Source: an uncultured Bacilli bacterium
Lineage (GTDB): Bacteria; Bacillota_I; Bacilli_A; RF39; UBA660
DNA length: 64,000 bases
NCBI GenBank assembly: GCA_910589375.1
Contig: CAJUTK010000001.1
Span: forward strand, 372,001-436,000
Direction of reading: 5' to 3'
Positions 19,041 through 27,310 of this stretch are shown here, piece by piece. The notes under the pieces were generated by a model. The model saw nothing but the letters and a program-made list of their open reading frames with translations. It was not told where the DNA came from and made no database searches. Position 1 is the first letter of the stretch, and each line of letters opens with the position of its first letter. The translations under genes and the position numbers were made by a program.

Positions 19041-20118
19041 ACATATTTTGCATAAGTCCTTTTTTTAAATTAATTAATATTTTTAATTTCTTTTCTTCAA
19101 GTTTTTGTTTTTTTTCCAATTTATCAAATATTTTTGTGATTCTTTGTTGTTCTTCTTTAACAGGATATTTAATTTCCATATCTGATATCATTTCCATTCT
19201 TACTGAATCTACAGTATTTTTTGCACTCATTGAAATTGCTCTTTTATAAAAATATGTTGAAAAATAATAATACAAATATTTACCAGTTACTTCTTTAAAG
19301 TTATTCAAAACATAAACTCTTTGATGACAATCAAATTTTCCATTTTCATAAAAGAATACTTTTCCAATATTACCATCTCCAATAGTTATAACTGCTTCAC
19401 AATCAAAAATATACTTAGAACTATGCTCTATATTTTCAGATCTAATATAGAATGGATATTTTCCATTTTCATCTTTATCTTGTGTATTACTTTTACCAGT
19501 TTGTATTGTACAAACATCCTTAAATAATTTACTATTATAGGTGTTTTCACCATTTAATATATCTATAATTATTTTTTTGGTAAATAACTTAAGGTCTTCT
19601 ATTTTCTTTGACTGAAGCTCTATTTTTTTATTTAATAAATCAATGCATTTTGTTATTTTTATTGATTCTTGTTCACAAGGCTTCATTATATTTAAATTCT
19701 TAATATCTTCACTTGTTATTGAATCAATTGTACTTCCTTTAGAGATTTTTTTCCAATAATCTCTATTTTTTAAATAATCTAAATAATGATATATATATTT
19801 ATCCCCCTTAATTGAACACACACCTCTACCAATGCATGCATTATATTTTGTAATAGCAATATCTCCAACAGGAGCCCTAACAGTCATTATAATATCATTA
19901 ATATCACAAGTTTTTGTAATCTGTTTTGTGTATAACCTTGGGACTACAAATCCATTACTTAAATCAGCATTCCCTTGAATTAATAAAGTGTCATTTGAAT
20001 CATTCGTATAATTCTCCGAATTTGGTGATTGACCCATAGTGATAACAGAAATATCTTTCAAAAGATAATCATTCCATTCATCGTAGAATTCTTTAAATCT
20101 TAATTTAGGTTTGCTCAT
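19033..20118 (-). CDS. hsdS: Type I restriction specificity subunit S (minus-strand copy)
   Basis: This 361-residue protein has two target-recognition domains. They are separated by a coiled-coil spacer near residues 160-190 (KKIELQSKKIEDLKLF) and closed by a second coil ending LKKGLMQNMFV. It gives DNA specificity to HsdM/HsdR. It is transcribed away from the recombinase gene and towards hsdM. The 5' region, central spacer and 3' end are inverted copies of parts of the plus-strand hsdS. No strong promoter is seen for it, so it may be silent in this orientation. Confidence 0.88.
   Translation of the reverse strand: MSKPKLRFKEFYDEWNDYLLKDISVITMGQSPNSENYTNDSNDTLLIQGNADLSNGFVVPRLYTKQITKTCDINDIIMTVRAPVGDIAITKYNACIGRGVCSIKGDKYIYHYLDYLKNRDYWKKISKGSTIDSITSEDIKNLNIMKPCEQESIKITKCIDLLNKKIELQSKKIEDLKLFTKKIIIDILNGENTYNSKLFKDVCTIQTGKSNTQDKDENGKYPFYIRSENIEHSSKYIFDCEAVITIGDGNIGKVFFYENGKFDCHQRVYVLNNFKEVTGKYLYYYFSTYFYKRAISMSAKNTVDSVRMEMISDMEIKYPVKEEQQRITKIFDKLEKKQKLEEKKLKILINLKKGLMQNMFV
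19581..19599. repeat. hsdS central inverted repeat, left copy
   Basis: This is a 19-bp perfect inverted match to 21833-21851. It encodes the KIEDLKLF coil between the two recognition domains. Recombination here would swap whole recognition domains between hsdS genes without breaking the frame. Confidence 0.85.
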
Positions 20119-20150
20119 TATCTCACCACCAGACTAGTCCTTAAGTTTAA
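20115..20150. repeat. hsdS 5' inverted repeat, left copy
   Basis: Read on the minus strand, this segment matches 21243-21278 over 36 bases with about five mismatches. It covers the ribosome binding site and start codon of both hsdS genes. The two copies flank the tyrosine recombinase gene. Confidence 0.8.
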
Positions 20151-20201
20151 TAATGAGATAATAAAAGACTATAATATTTCTTTGGAAAGGAGGAATATTA
20201 T

Positions 20202-21167
20202 ATGTTTGCTAAAAAAAGTAAAATATTATATGGTGATTGGATCTATGATTGGCTATTGGAGAAAAAAGAATATATTAAAGAATCAACATATGCAAACTAT
20301 TCAAATAACATCTTTAATCATATAATTCCTAAACTAGGTAATTATTATATTGACAATTTAAATCATAAGATTATTCAAGATTTTCTTTTAAATTTATTTA
20401 AAAATGGTAGAAAAGATGGTAATGGTGGTTTATCTGAAAAAACAATTAAGGATATTACAATCATAATTAAAGGTAGTCTAAAAAAAGCAATCAATGAAGA
20501 AAAATTGAGGCACTTTGAATTATCATTTATTTATCCTAAAGATAATAAAGATTCAAAAATATATATTTTAACTAAAACTGAGCAAAAGAAAATCACAGAT
20601 TATGTTTTAGAAAATCTAACCAATAGAAATCTTGGATTATTAATATCTTTATATTCTGGTATTAGAATCGGTGAATTATGTGCTTTACAATGGAAGGACA
20701 TTGATTTTAAGAAACATATATTATCTGTGAATAAAACGATTCAGAGAGTTTATATTAAAGATAAAGATAAAAATACTTCTAAAGTAATAATTACTACTCC
20801 AAAAACAAAAAATGCTAATAGAGAAATCCCTATTAACAAAGATTTTTTAGAATTATTAAAACAATTGAAAACAAATGATGAAGATTACATTATAACTGGA
20901 AATAGTAAATATTTAGAACCAAGAACCTATAGAAAATATTTTAATAAAGTATTGAAGCAAGTGAAAATAAATTCATTTAATTTTCATTCACTAAGACATA
21001 CTTTTGCAACAAACTGTATTTCCTTAGGAGTTGACTATAAAACTGTAAGTGAATTATTAGGACATGCTAATGTAAATATTACTTTAAATCTATATGTACA
21101 TCCAAGATTATCACAAAAGAAAAAATGTATAGATATGATATGTAAGGTATTTCAAGAAAATAATTGA
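20202..21167 (+). CDS. Tyrosine recombinase of the hsdS switch
   Basis: This 321-residue integrase-family recombinase has an N-terminal SAM-like DNA-binding domain (about residues 8-90) and a C-terminal catalytic domain. The catalytic Arg is in SGIRIGEL (near residue 156), HSLRH is near residue 262, the GHANV His near residue 288, and the nucleophilic Tyr in LNLYVH near residue 298. AAAGGAGG precedes ATG 20202. Lying between divergent hsdS genes and inside inverted repeats, it probably inverts or shuffles hsdS segments rather than moving the ICE, which has its own serine recombinase. Confidence 0.9.
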   Translation: MFAKKSKILYGDWIYDWLLEKKEYIKESTYANYSNNIFNHIIPKLGNYYIDNLNHKIIQDFLLNLFKNGRKDGNGGLSEKTIKDITIIIKGSLKKAINEEKLRHFELSFIYPKDNKDSKIYILTKTEQKKITDYVLENLTNRNLGLLISLYSGIRIGELCALQWKDIDFKKHILSVNKTIQRVYIKDKDKNTSKVIITTPKTKNANREIPINKDFLELLKQLKTNDEDYIITGNSKYLEPRTYRKYFNKVLKQVKINSFNFHSLRHTFATNCISLGVDYKTVSELLGHANVNITLNLYVHPRLSQKKKCIDMICKVFQENN

Positions 21168-21185
21168 AATACTTTTTCAATACAG

Positions 21186-21214
21186 TTAAAAAAAATGAAA
21201 AAATATGCTATAAT
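21186..21214 (+). promoter_or_regulatory. Promoter of plus-strand hsdS
   Basis: TATAAT at 21209-21214 is preceded by TGC (extended -10), with a weak TTAAAA at 21186-21191 spaced by 17. It lies between the recombinase gene and hsdS and outside the 5' inverted repeat, so it would stay on the plus side when the 5' repeats recombine. Confidence 0.6.
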
Positions 21215-21242
21215 TGTGTTAGTTGAAGTTGATATCTTTTTA

Positions 21243-21278
21243 TTAAACTTAAGGTCTAGAAAAGTGGTGAGATAATGA
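21243..21278. repeat. hsdS 5' inverted repeat, right copy
   Basis: This is the partner of 20115-20150. It includes GTGGTGAGATAATGA at the hsdS start. Confidence 0.8.
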
Positions 21279-22474
21279 ATGCTCCTAAAATAAGATTTTG
21301 TAATTTTATTGATGATTACAACAAGATTAAACTTTCTTCTATAGCAAAAAAAATATCTAAAAAAAATAAAGAAAATACTATTACTAATGTTATTTCTAAT
21401 TCAGCAATTTACGGATTAATTTCTCAAAGAAATTTTTTTGATAAAGATATAGCAAATAACGATAATACAGAAAATTATTATATTATAGAAAATGGTGATT
21501 TTGTATATAATCCAAGAAAATCAAATGAAGCTCCTTATGGGCCTATAAATCTTTATAAATCCGAAGATGCAGGAGTAATTTCTCCATTATATCTTTGTTT
21601 CAAAACAAATAATATTAATAAGGTGTATTTAGAGTATTATTTTAAATCACCATTTTGGTACAGATATATTTATTTAAATGGTGATTCAGGTGCAAGACAT
21701 GATCGTGTTAGTATAAAGGATGAAGTTTTCTTTGATATGAACATAAAAACACCATCAAAAGAAGAGCAAACTAAGGTATCTAATTTTCTATCATTATTAG
21801 ATAAAAAAATAGAACTTCAAACTAAGAAAATTGAAGACCTTAAGTTATTTAAAAAAGGACTAATTAATCATCTAATTGATAATATTGAAGAGTATGAAGA
21901 AATCAAGTTAAAGGATATTGGATTTACTTATGCAGGATTATCTGGAAAAACTAAGGAAGATTTTGATAATGGAAATTGTAAATTTATTAATTTTGTTAGT
22001 GTATTAAATGACAATATAGACATTGATATGTTACCAATGGTTAAAATAAATGATAATGAAAAGCAAAATGGAGTTCAAAAAAACGATATATTTTTTAATA
22101 CTTCTTCAGAAACAAAGGAAGAAGTTGCTTTATGTTCAACAATTTGTGAAAATGTTTCAAATGTGTATTTAAATAGTTTTTGTTTTGGATTTAGAATATA
22201 TGATATAAATAAAGTTAATAATGAATATTTGAATTCTCTATTACATTGTAATACTTATAGAAAACAAATTTCTAATCTTGGACAAGGGTTTACAAGGGTA
22301 AATATATCAAAAAATGAACTGTTAGAACTTTTAGTTAAAATTCCAACTAGTGAAATCCAAAATAAAATTATAAGAGTAAATAGAATGCTTTCTAATAGAT
22401 TAAAATTTGAGGAAAGAAAATTTCAAAGGTTAAATGAATTAAAAAAAGGACTTATGCAAAGTATGTTTGTATAA
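21275..22474 (+). CDS. hsdS: Type I restriction specificity subunit S (plus-strand, probably expressed copy)
   Basis: This 399-residue protein has two target-recognition domains with a central coil (KKIELQTKKIEDLKLFKKGL, about residues 171-195) and a C-terminal coil ending LKKGLMQSMFV. It has its own extended -10 promoter, so it is likely the active specificity subunit. GAAGACCTTAAGTTATTTA at 21833-21851 is a 19-bp perfect inverted match to 19581-19599 in the minus-strand copy. The adjacent 21845-21865 matches the half cassette. Confidence 0.9.
   Translation: MNAPKIRFCNFIDDYNKIKLSSIAKKISKKNKENTITNVISNSAIYGLISQRNFFDKDIANNDNTENYYIIENGDFVYNPRKSNEAPYGPINLYKSEDAGVISPLYLCFKTNNINKVYLEYYFKSPFWYRYIYLNGDSGARHDRVSIKDEVFFDMNIKTPSKEEQTKVSNFLSLLDKKIELQTKKIEDLKLFKKGLINHLIDNIEEYEEIKLKDIGFTYAGLSGKTKEDFDNGNCKFINFVSVLNDNIDIDMLPMVKINDNEKQNGVQKNDIFFNTSSETKEEVALCSTICENVSNVYLNSFCFGFRIYDINKVNNEYLNSLLHCNTYRKQISNLGQGFTRVNISKNELLELLVKIPTSEIQNKIIRVNRMLSNRLKFEERKFQRLNELKKGLMQSMFV
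21833..21865. repeat. hsdS central inverted repeat, right copy (two overlapping match sites)
   Basis: Bases 21833-21851 match 19581-19599, and bases 21845-21865 match 18993-19013, both inverted and perfect. The overlap means this spot can exchange with either the full or the half hsdS cassette. Confidence 0.85.
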
Positions 22475-22482
22475 ATCCTTTT
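22441..22482. repeat. hsdS 3' inverted repeat, right copy
   Basis: This is the partner of 18433-18474. Together they bound the whole hsdS shuffling region. Confidence 0.85.
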
Positions 22483-22904
22483 TATTTTAGTATTGCATCT
22501 ATTGATAATTCATGGTTCAGGCATATTGTATATAAAGCTAGTGAAGTAATCAAATATAAGCCATTTTCATAATTACTGTAAGTAGTTTGAGAAATCATAC
22601 ACTCATCAGCAATCTCTTTTTGTGTTAACCCTAATTTACTTCTTATAGATTTTAACTTAACTCCAATCTTCTTTTTATCTAATTTATCAAGTTTAACATA
22701 ATTATTTATACGAGATAGTCCTGTAACATAATCAAGAGAATATTTGTATAGATTTGAGAATTTAACTAATTTAGGAAGTGGCATATTATCGTGGGCATTT
22801 TCCCAACCAGCTACAGTTGAACCTGACACACCAAAAACATATCCTAGTTCTTGTTGTGTCATTTCTAATTCCTCTCTACAATATTTTAGATTATTATTAT
22901 TCAT
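22482..22904 (-). CDS. Tandem XRE-type helix-turn-helix regulator
   Basis: This 140-residue protein has two Cro/CI-type helix-turn-helix units. The first (residues about 9-60) contains MTQQELGYVFGVSGSTVAGWE; the second (about 80-135) contains LTQKEIADECMISQTTYSNYE. It starts at 22904 with GGTGAAAG upstream and is divergent from the next gene across a short promoter region. It probably represses its own and neighbouring ICE promoters. Confidence 0.85.
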   Translation of the reverse strand: MNNNNLKYCREELEMTQQELGYVFGVSGSTVAGWENAHDNMPLPKLVKFSNLYKYSLDYVTGLSRINNYVKLDKLDKKKIGVKLKSIRSKLGLTQKEIADECMISQTTYSNYENGLYLITSLALYTICLNHELSIDAILK

Positions 22905-22978
22905 ATTCTTTCACCAATTCTAATTTTCCCATTAAAACTGGTAATATTCACAAAACTATGGGTCATTTGGTAAGAGTG

Positions 22979-22987
22979 TGTTATAAT
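22979..22987 (+). promoter_or_regulatory. Extended -10 promoter
   Basis: TG-T-TATAAT (TATAAT at 22982-22987) sits 21 bases before the TTG start at 23008 and next to the divergent XRE gene, a likely target for that regulator. Confidence 0.5.
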
Positions 22988-23007
22988 GTTGAGTACAGGT
23001 GATAATA

Positions 23008-23715
23008 TTGAAAAATAAGAATAGGAAAGAAGACTTAAAAAAGTTAGCATTAAAAAGGTCTGATAATGGTGGAATTATATATCAACTATTATGTAGTAAT
23101 AAATTAGATAAAATTATAGATTTAATTACAGATGAAAGAACTCCAGCAATAAAATCTTCTTTTGTAAAAAAAGGATACTTAACAGGTAACGAGCAGTTTT
23201 TAGATGTTTTAAGCAATTTTCTTTATTATTTTGATATGAAATTTCCAGCTATAACCCATAAGAATTTAATGATCCAAATGATACTTGAAACTCAAGTTCC
23301 AGAATTTCTTTTATGCAAGAAATATTATGGAGATAATGAAAATATGGATTATTTTAGAGATGGTATGGATAAAGCAATTGTATATAATTTTTATGATAAT
23401 ACGATTTTTATAGATGATGGAAAAACATTTCAACAGTATAAAATAATTCCACATAAAATGAATTTAGATGATAGAAAAGACCTTGATATTATAATAGACC
23501 TTATGAGAGATTTATCTTGGACTAACATCAATAGTTATTCTATAGGATATTTATTTTATAATTTTGCTGTAAAGGAAAAAAGTTTTAGAAAAACATATAA
23601 AAGTAAAAATCAATTAGAGATATACTTAATGCTAATGAATGATTATAGAATGCATTTTAATATTTTACTAGAAAACTATAGGGAAAATAAAAAAATACTA
23701 AATTTTCTAAAATAG
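23008..23715 (+). CDS. Hypothetical protein divergent from XRE regulator
   Basis: This 235-residue soluble protein is translated from TTG 23008 after AGGTGA at 22997-23002. It is mostly helical and basic. No family is recognised. Its divergent pairing with a two-HTH repressor suggests it is part of the ICE control switch or a regulated effector. Confidence 0.55.
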   Translation: MKNKNRKEDLKKLALKRSDNGGIIYQLLCSNKLDKIIDLITDERTPAIKSSFVKKGYLTGNEQFLDVLSNFLYYFDMKFPAITHKNLMIQMILETQVPEFLLCKKYYGDNENMDYFRDGMDKAIVYNFYDNTIFIDDGKTFQQYKIIPHKMNLDDRKDLDIIIDLMRDLSWTNINSYSIGYLFYNFAVKEKSFRKTYKSKNQLEIYLMLMNDYRMHFNILLENYRENKKILNFLK

Positions 23716-23768
23716 GTGAATACAAATTAAAAAAATATGTATAATGGTATTAGGTTTATATATTTTTA

Positions 23769-23796
23769 TTGACCTGTATAATTTATCTGATATAAT
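23769..23796 (+). promoter_or_regulatory. Sigma-A-type promoter
   Basis: TTGACC at 23769-23774 and TATAAT at 23791-23796 are spaced by 16 bases, 29 bases before the next start codon. Confidence 0.6.
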
Positions 23797-23825
23797 ACTT
23801 TATACATTGAAAACGAGGTGGGAGA

Positions 23826-24146
23826 ATGGAACTAAAAAACATAATTAAGGAACTGCAAGACTACTGCTTCATAGAAGAAGATAACAATCAAGACAAAGAT
23901 ATGTTTAAAAACTATCAAATAGAATTTCTTGATGGTTTTATTGGCATTATTTGTAATCAATATAATAATGTTGATAGATATGAAGTATATTTAAATATTA
24001 AAAATACTAGTGAAATTGCCTGTCCTCTTTTATATAAAACTTTTAAGAATGTATTAGATGCTAATAATTATTATGAAGAATTAAAAAATTTAATAGAAAA
24101 TAATGATGAAAAATATATTATAAACCGTTGTAAAATAGGGGTTTAA
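23826..24146 (+). CDS. Small acidic hypothetical protein
   Basis: This 106-residue soluble acidic protein has its own promoter and a good AGGTGGGAG ribosome binding site. It has an alternating strand/helix look (FLDGFIGIICNQYNNVDRY). No family is recognised. A terminator hairpin follows about 75 bases later. Confidence 0.55.
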   Translation: MELKNIIKELQDYCFIEEDNNQDKDMFKNYQIEFLDGFIGIICNQYNNVDRYEVYLNIKNTSEIACPLLYKTFKNVLDANNYYEELKNLIENNDEKYIINRCKIGV

Positions 24147-24222
24147 AGGTAAAATTCCACCCCCTAAACTACCATATAATTCACCACTTGTATTCCTATT
24201 TGAGTGTGTTAAAATATAGTAA

Positions 24223-24264
24223 AATGAAATAATTATCAAAAGAGATACATTATTTCATTTTTTG
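24223..24264 (+). terminator. Rho-independent terminator
   Basis: AATGAAATAAT (24223-24233) pairs perfectly with ATTATTTCATT (24249-24259), followed by a T run. Confidence 0.75.
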
Positions 24265-24272
24265 AATTGTTA

Positions 24273-24300
24273 TTGACTTTTTCCAATAAAAATATATAAT
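24273..24300 (+). promoter_or_regulatory. Sigma-A-type promoter of small peptide gene
   Basis: TTGACT at 24273-24278 and TATAAT at 24295-24300 are spaced by 16 bases. The only reading frame before the next terminator is the 34-codon ORF at 24349. Confidence 0.6.
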
Positions 24301-24348
24301 AGATAACAATTTATATGTTTTGTATGGTTTTATTGGTACGAGGTCTTT

Positions 24349-24453
24349 ATGGAACTAATTGTTTTAGGTAAATTTGATTATTCATTTTTAGTGCAAATAG
24401 TACATAAGGTCTTTGACCCTCTAAAACCAAAGTTAAAGATAGAAGAGAAGTAA
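24349..24453 (+). CDS. Candidate 34-residue peptide
   Basis: A short frame (MELIVLGKFDYSFLVQIV and a Lys/Glu-rich tail) begins 6-7 bases after GAGG. It has a good promoter and a 12-bp-stem terminator overlapping its stop. The first half is hydrophobic and the tail is charged. A dedicated promoter, ribosome binding site and terminator argue for a real transcript, which could also be a small RNA. Function unknown. Confidence 0.4.
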   Translation: MELIVLGKFDYSFLVQIVHKVFDPLKPKLKIEEK

Positions 24454-24486
24454 TGATGTTGATTGTTGTTATTTCTCTTCTTTTTT
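24442..24486 (+). terminator. Rho-independent terminator
   Basis: GAAGAGAAGTAA (24442-24453) pairs with TTATTTCTCTTC (24469-24480) allowing one G-T pair, followed by six Ts. Confidence 0.75.
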
Positions 24487-24504
24487 ACTTAATGGGGGAT
24501 GCAT

Positions 24505-24936
24505 ATGAAATTATTGAGTTTGAAGGAACTAGAGATGTTTGACTATGTAAGAACACGAGAGAATGTGGAAGATTATATTGAGGATTTAAACATAATTCAG
24601 TATAAATACAGAAATGTATTACCACCTTCACTTGCTATGAATTTGTTTGACATAAAAGTTCAATCTTCTGGAGTGCCAAAATCATCTATTGAAAGTTATG
24701 TAGAAAAGAAAGATGAATTTGAAAGAGAATATCAAGCAAAATTAAAAGAGATTGATTCAATATTAGAATCCATGTCTTTGCAAGAACAGAGATTCTTTAA
24801 AGATCATTTTATACATGGTGTTAAGTTAATTTTGTTTGAAAAACAATTTAGGTGTGGTCCAGATAAAGTTGAACATATTAAAGAAAGCTCAGTAGTAAAG
24901 TTTGCTCTTGCACTAGATTTAGCAGTTTATAAATAA
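24505..24936 (+). CDS. ArpU/sigma-region-4-like regulator (tentative)
   Basis: This 143-residue helical protein starts at ATG 24505; the earlier ATG at 24499 sits directly on the GGGGG ribosome binding site. The layout resembles small phage and ICE transcription factors of the ArpU/RinA type: an N-terminal helix pair, a central acidic coil (YVEKKDEFEREYQAK), and a C-terminal region that could hold a degenerate helix-turn-helix. The match is by architecture only. Confidence 0.4.
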   Translation: MKLLSLKELEMFDYVRTRENVEDYIEDLNIIQYKYRNVLPPSLAMNLFDIKVQSSGVPKSSIESYVEKKDEFEREYQAKLKEIDSILESMSLQEQRFFKDHFIHGVKLILFEKQFRCGPDKVEHIKESSVVKFALALDLAVYK

Positions 24937-24960
24937 AGTCACTTATGTGGCTTTTTATTT
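24935..24960 (+). terminator. Rho-independent terminator
   Basis: AAAGTCAC (24935-24942), loop TTAT, GTGGCTTT (24947-24954), then TTATTTT. Confidence 0.75.
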
Positions 24961-25016
24961 TGGAAAAAGTCGTGAAATTACGAAAGGAAACATAGAAATA
25001 TGTTTAAGGTATATAT

Positions 25017-25160
25017 ATGATAGGGAAAATTTTAGGCATCATATTATTGGCGTTTTTTGTTTTATTTACAATATGTTCATGTAAGGTTGCTTCATGGGCT
25101 GATCAAGAGATGGAAGAAGAATTACGAAGGAGAGAGCAAGATGAAGAGAAAGACTTATAG
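25017..25160 (+). CDS. 47-residue membrane peptide
   Basis: A short frame has a hydrophobic helix (residues 5-19), a Cys-rich hinge (CSC), and a strongly charged Glu/Arg tail. AAGGT lies 8-12 bases upstream, and its end overlaps the next gene's start by 20 bases, as in coupled small genes. It could be lipoprotein-like. No family is recognised. Confidence 0.45.
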   Translation: MIGKILGIILLAFFVLFTICSCKVASWADQEMEEELRRREQDEEKDL

Positions 25161-25344
25161 AGCAACGGTTGTTAATAATGATAAAGTTACTACTATGTTA
25201 GTAGGTGGATATAATAAAAAATCAGTTAAGAAAGAGTTAACTGATTTTTTTATGAAAACAAATCAAATTAAGGATTTTAGAAAATTTGAAATTTATTTAA
25301 CTCAAGTAGAATATGTAAACGGTGAATACTTGAATATTGAATAA
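25141..25344 (+). CDS. Small basic hypothetical protein
   Basis: This 67-residue basic protein starts at ATG 25141 after AAGGAGAGAG. An upstream in-frame extension exists but overlaps the membrane peptide and has no ribosome binding site. It has two strand-like segments and one helix. No family is recognised. Confidence 0.5.
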   Translation: MKRKTYRATVVNNDKVTTMLVGGYNKKSVKKELTDFFMKTNQIKDFRKFEIYLTQVEYVNGEYLNIE

Positions 25345-25430
25345 TTTGATTAGGACATAAAACTAGTAAGAAAGGTAAGAGTAAAATAATAATAAAGTTA
25401 TTGTTTGCATAATCTTATAATGGTGAAGAT

Positions 25431-25523
25431 ATGAATGAAGATGTAAATAAAAAAATATCTTTTGAAGATCTAATTTTGAGATATCTTATTGAAAAAATAT
25501 TAGGTGATAAAAATACAAGTTAA
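25431..25523 (+). CDS. Candidate 30-residue peptide upstream of recombinase
   Basis: A short frame MNEDVNKKISFEDLILRYLI and tail follows GGTGAAG with good spacing and a TATAAT-like box near 25415. It lies 90 bases before the recombinase gene and might be a directionality factor or leader peptide. Coding status is uncertain because of size. Confidence 0.35.
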   Translation: MNEDVNKKISFEDLILRYLIEKILGDKNTS

Positions 25524-25613
25524 TGTTTTATCGCAGTTTTGTTTAAATTCTAATATAGTGTTATTATTCTCTTGTCTTAATTATTGGTCAAGTAATTAGG
25601 AATGGAGGTAAAG

Positions 25614-27284
25614 ATGAATAATAATTACTTAACTGATGTTGAATTTAATGTAGGTATATACATAAGATTATCTCAAGAAGACAGGGACAAAGACAAAAAA
25701 TATGAATCTGATAGTGAAAGTGTTGCTAATCAAAAGGAATTATTAAGAGATTATGTTAAAAAGAATAATTTTAATTTAGTAAATGAATATGTAGATGATG
25801 GATTTTCTGGAACTGATTTTGATCGACCAGGTTTTCAAAAACTGATGGAAGATATCAAAAATAAGAAAATTAATTGTGTTGTTGTAAAAGATTTATCTAG
25901 ATTAGGTAGAGATCATGTTATGACAGGCTATTATATTGAAACATTTTTCCCAGAGAATAATATAAGGTTTATATCAATCTTAGAATCTTATGATAGTTTT
26001 AAAAATCAGGCTAGTAATGATTCATCAACATTCATAATTGCTTGTAATGATTATTATAGTAAACAGAACTCAATAAAAATAAGAAATGTATTAAATGAAA
26101 AAAGACAAAAAGGAAAGTTTATTGGTAGTCTACCTAGTTATGGATATATGAGAGATCCTGAAGATAAAGGTCATCTTATTCCTAATCCTGAAACAGCTCC
26201 AATAGTAAAGAAAATATTTAAATGGAGAGTTGATGGCATTGGACCATCAGAAATTGCCACTAGACTAAATGATGAAGGAGTACCAACACCTAGTGCTTAC
26301 AAAGGAACAGCATATTCATCAAGATTGATAGATGCAACTAAGTGGAATATATCTACTGTGAGAAAAATACTAGATAATAGAATTTATACTGGAGATATGG
26401 TTCAGCATACTCAAGCAAAAGTTAATTATAAGTCAAAGAAGAAAGTAGCATTAGATAAAAGACTTTGGTTAGTTGTTGAAGATACACATGAAGCATTAGT
26501 AGATAAAGAAACTTTTGAATATTGTATAAATATTAGAAAAAGTAATACAAGAGTGTGTAAAGCTAAATTAGATCGAGAAATAAGAATGTTTGAAGGAGTT
26601 CTTTTTTGCAAAGAGTGTGGTAATAGATTATCTGTTCAATATCATAAAAAAGCAGATGTTTGGAGTGTTAATTGTAATAGATATTCTAGAGATCCTATTA
26701 GACAAAGATGTGGTGCACATTATTTTCCTTATGATCAATTAGAAAAACAACTTATTGAAAAGATAAATAATGATATTAATGTATATATAAAGAAATTAGA
26801 TATAAAAAAATTAAATAATGAAATTACTAAAAAGATTACTAAAAGTACAAATGAAATAGATAAAATTATAAGCCAACATGAAGCCGAAAAAAATAAGATA
26901 ACTAAAAAATTATCTATTTTATACGAAGATAGATGTAATGATATTATTTCAGCAGAAATGTATAAGGAACTATCAAAGGAATGTGATGAAAAACTAAAAA
27001 AGATTAATGAGGCTATTCAAAAAAAACAGATAGAGAAGTATCAAATAAAAAATGCACCCAATGTAGTTCCAGATTATACAAAAAAGATTAAAGAACTATT
27101 AGATTTAAAAAAATCAAATAAAGAAATATATGATTTATTAATTGAAAAAATAGAAATAGATAATAATAGAAATATAGAAATAAATTACAAATTTAATGTT
27201 ATTCCGAAAACAGAGTTTGCTTATGTTAAACCACCTTTTTCTAGAAGAAAAGAAACAAAACCACGAGCAAAGAAGAAGGGGTAA
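25614..27284 (+). CDS. Large serine recombinase (ICE integrase)
   Basis: This 556-residue protein has the resolvase domain at residues about 10-160 with nucleophile Ser20 in IRLSQED. A Recombinase domain follows (about 165-285), then a zinc ribbon starting CKECG near residue 332, and a C-terminal coiled coil with a basic tail. It integrates and excises the element. ATG 25614 is chosen because GGAGG (25604-25608) lies before it; the ATG at 25602 precedes that site. It is the last element gene, 15 bases from the interrupted amidase. Confidence 0.94.
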   Translation: MNNNYLTDVEFNVGIYIRLSQEDRDKDKKYESDSESVANQKELLRDYVKKNNFNLVNEYVDDGFSGTDFDRPGFQKLMEDIKNKKINCVVVKDLSRLGRDHVMTGYYIETFFPENNIRFISILESYDSFKNQASNDSSTFIIACNDYYSKQNSIKIRNVLNEKRQKGKFIGSLPSYGYMRDPEDKGHLIPNPETAPIVKKIFKWRVDGIGPSEIATRLNDEGVPTPSAYKGTAYSSRLIDATKWNISTVRKILDNRIYTGDMVQHTQAKVNYKSKKKVALDKRLWLVVEDTHEALVDKETFEYCINIRKSNTRVCKAKLDREIRMFEGVLFCKECGNRLSVQYHKKADVWSVNCNRYSRDPIRQRCGAHYFPYDQLEKQLIEKINNDINVYIKKLDIKKLNNEITKKITKSTNEIDKIISQHEAEKNKITKKLSILYEDRCNDIISAEMYKELSKECDEKLKKINEAIQKKQIEKYQIKNAPNVVPDYTKKIKELLDLKKSNKEIYDLLIEKIEIDNNRNIEINYKFNVIPKTEFAYVKPPFSRRKETKPRAKKKG

Positions 27285-27310
27285 ATTACTATACATAAGG
27301 AAACCCACGA
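27285..27310. other. Right ICE/chromosome junction (attachment site region)
   Basis: The recombinase stops at 27284. A clean amidase reading frame resumes at 27299, directly after an in-frame TAA at 27296-27298. The short segment must contain or touch the attR crossover. The other junction lies outside the window, so the core dinucleotide cannot be fixed here. Confidence 0.75.

Noticed and set aside
18430..22490. CRISPR-like array in the repeat-rich hsdS region
   Set aside because: The repeats are few, inverted and inside coding sequence, with no regular spacers and no cas genes.
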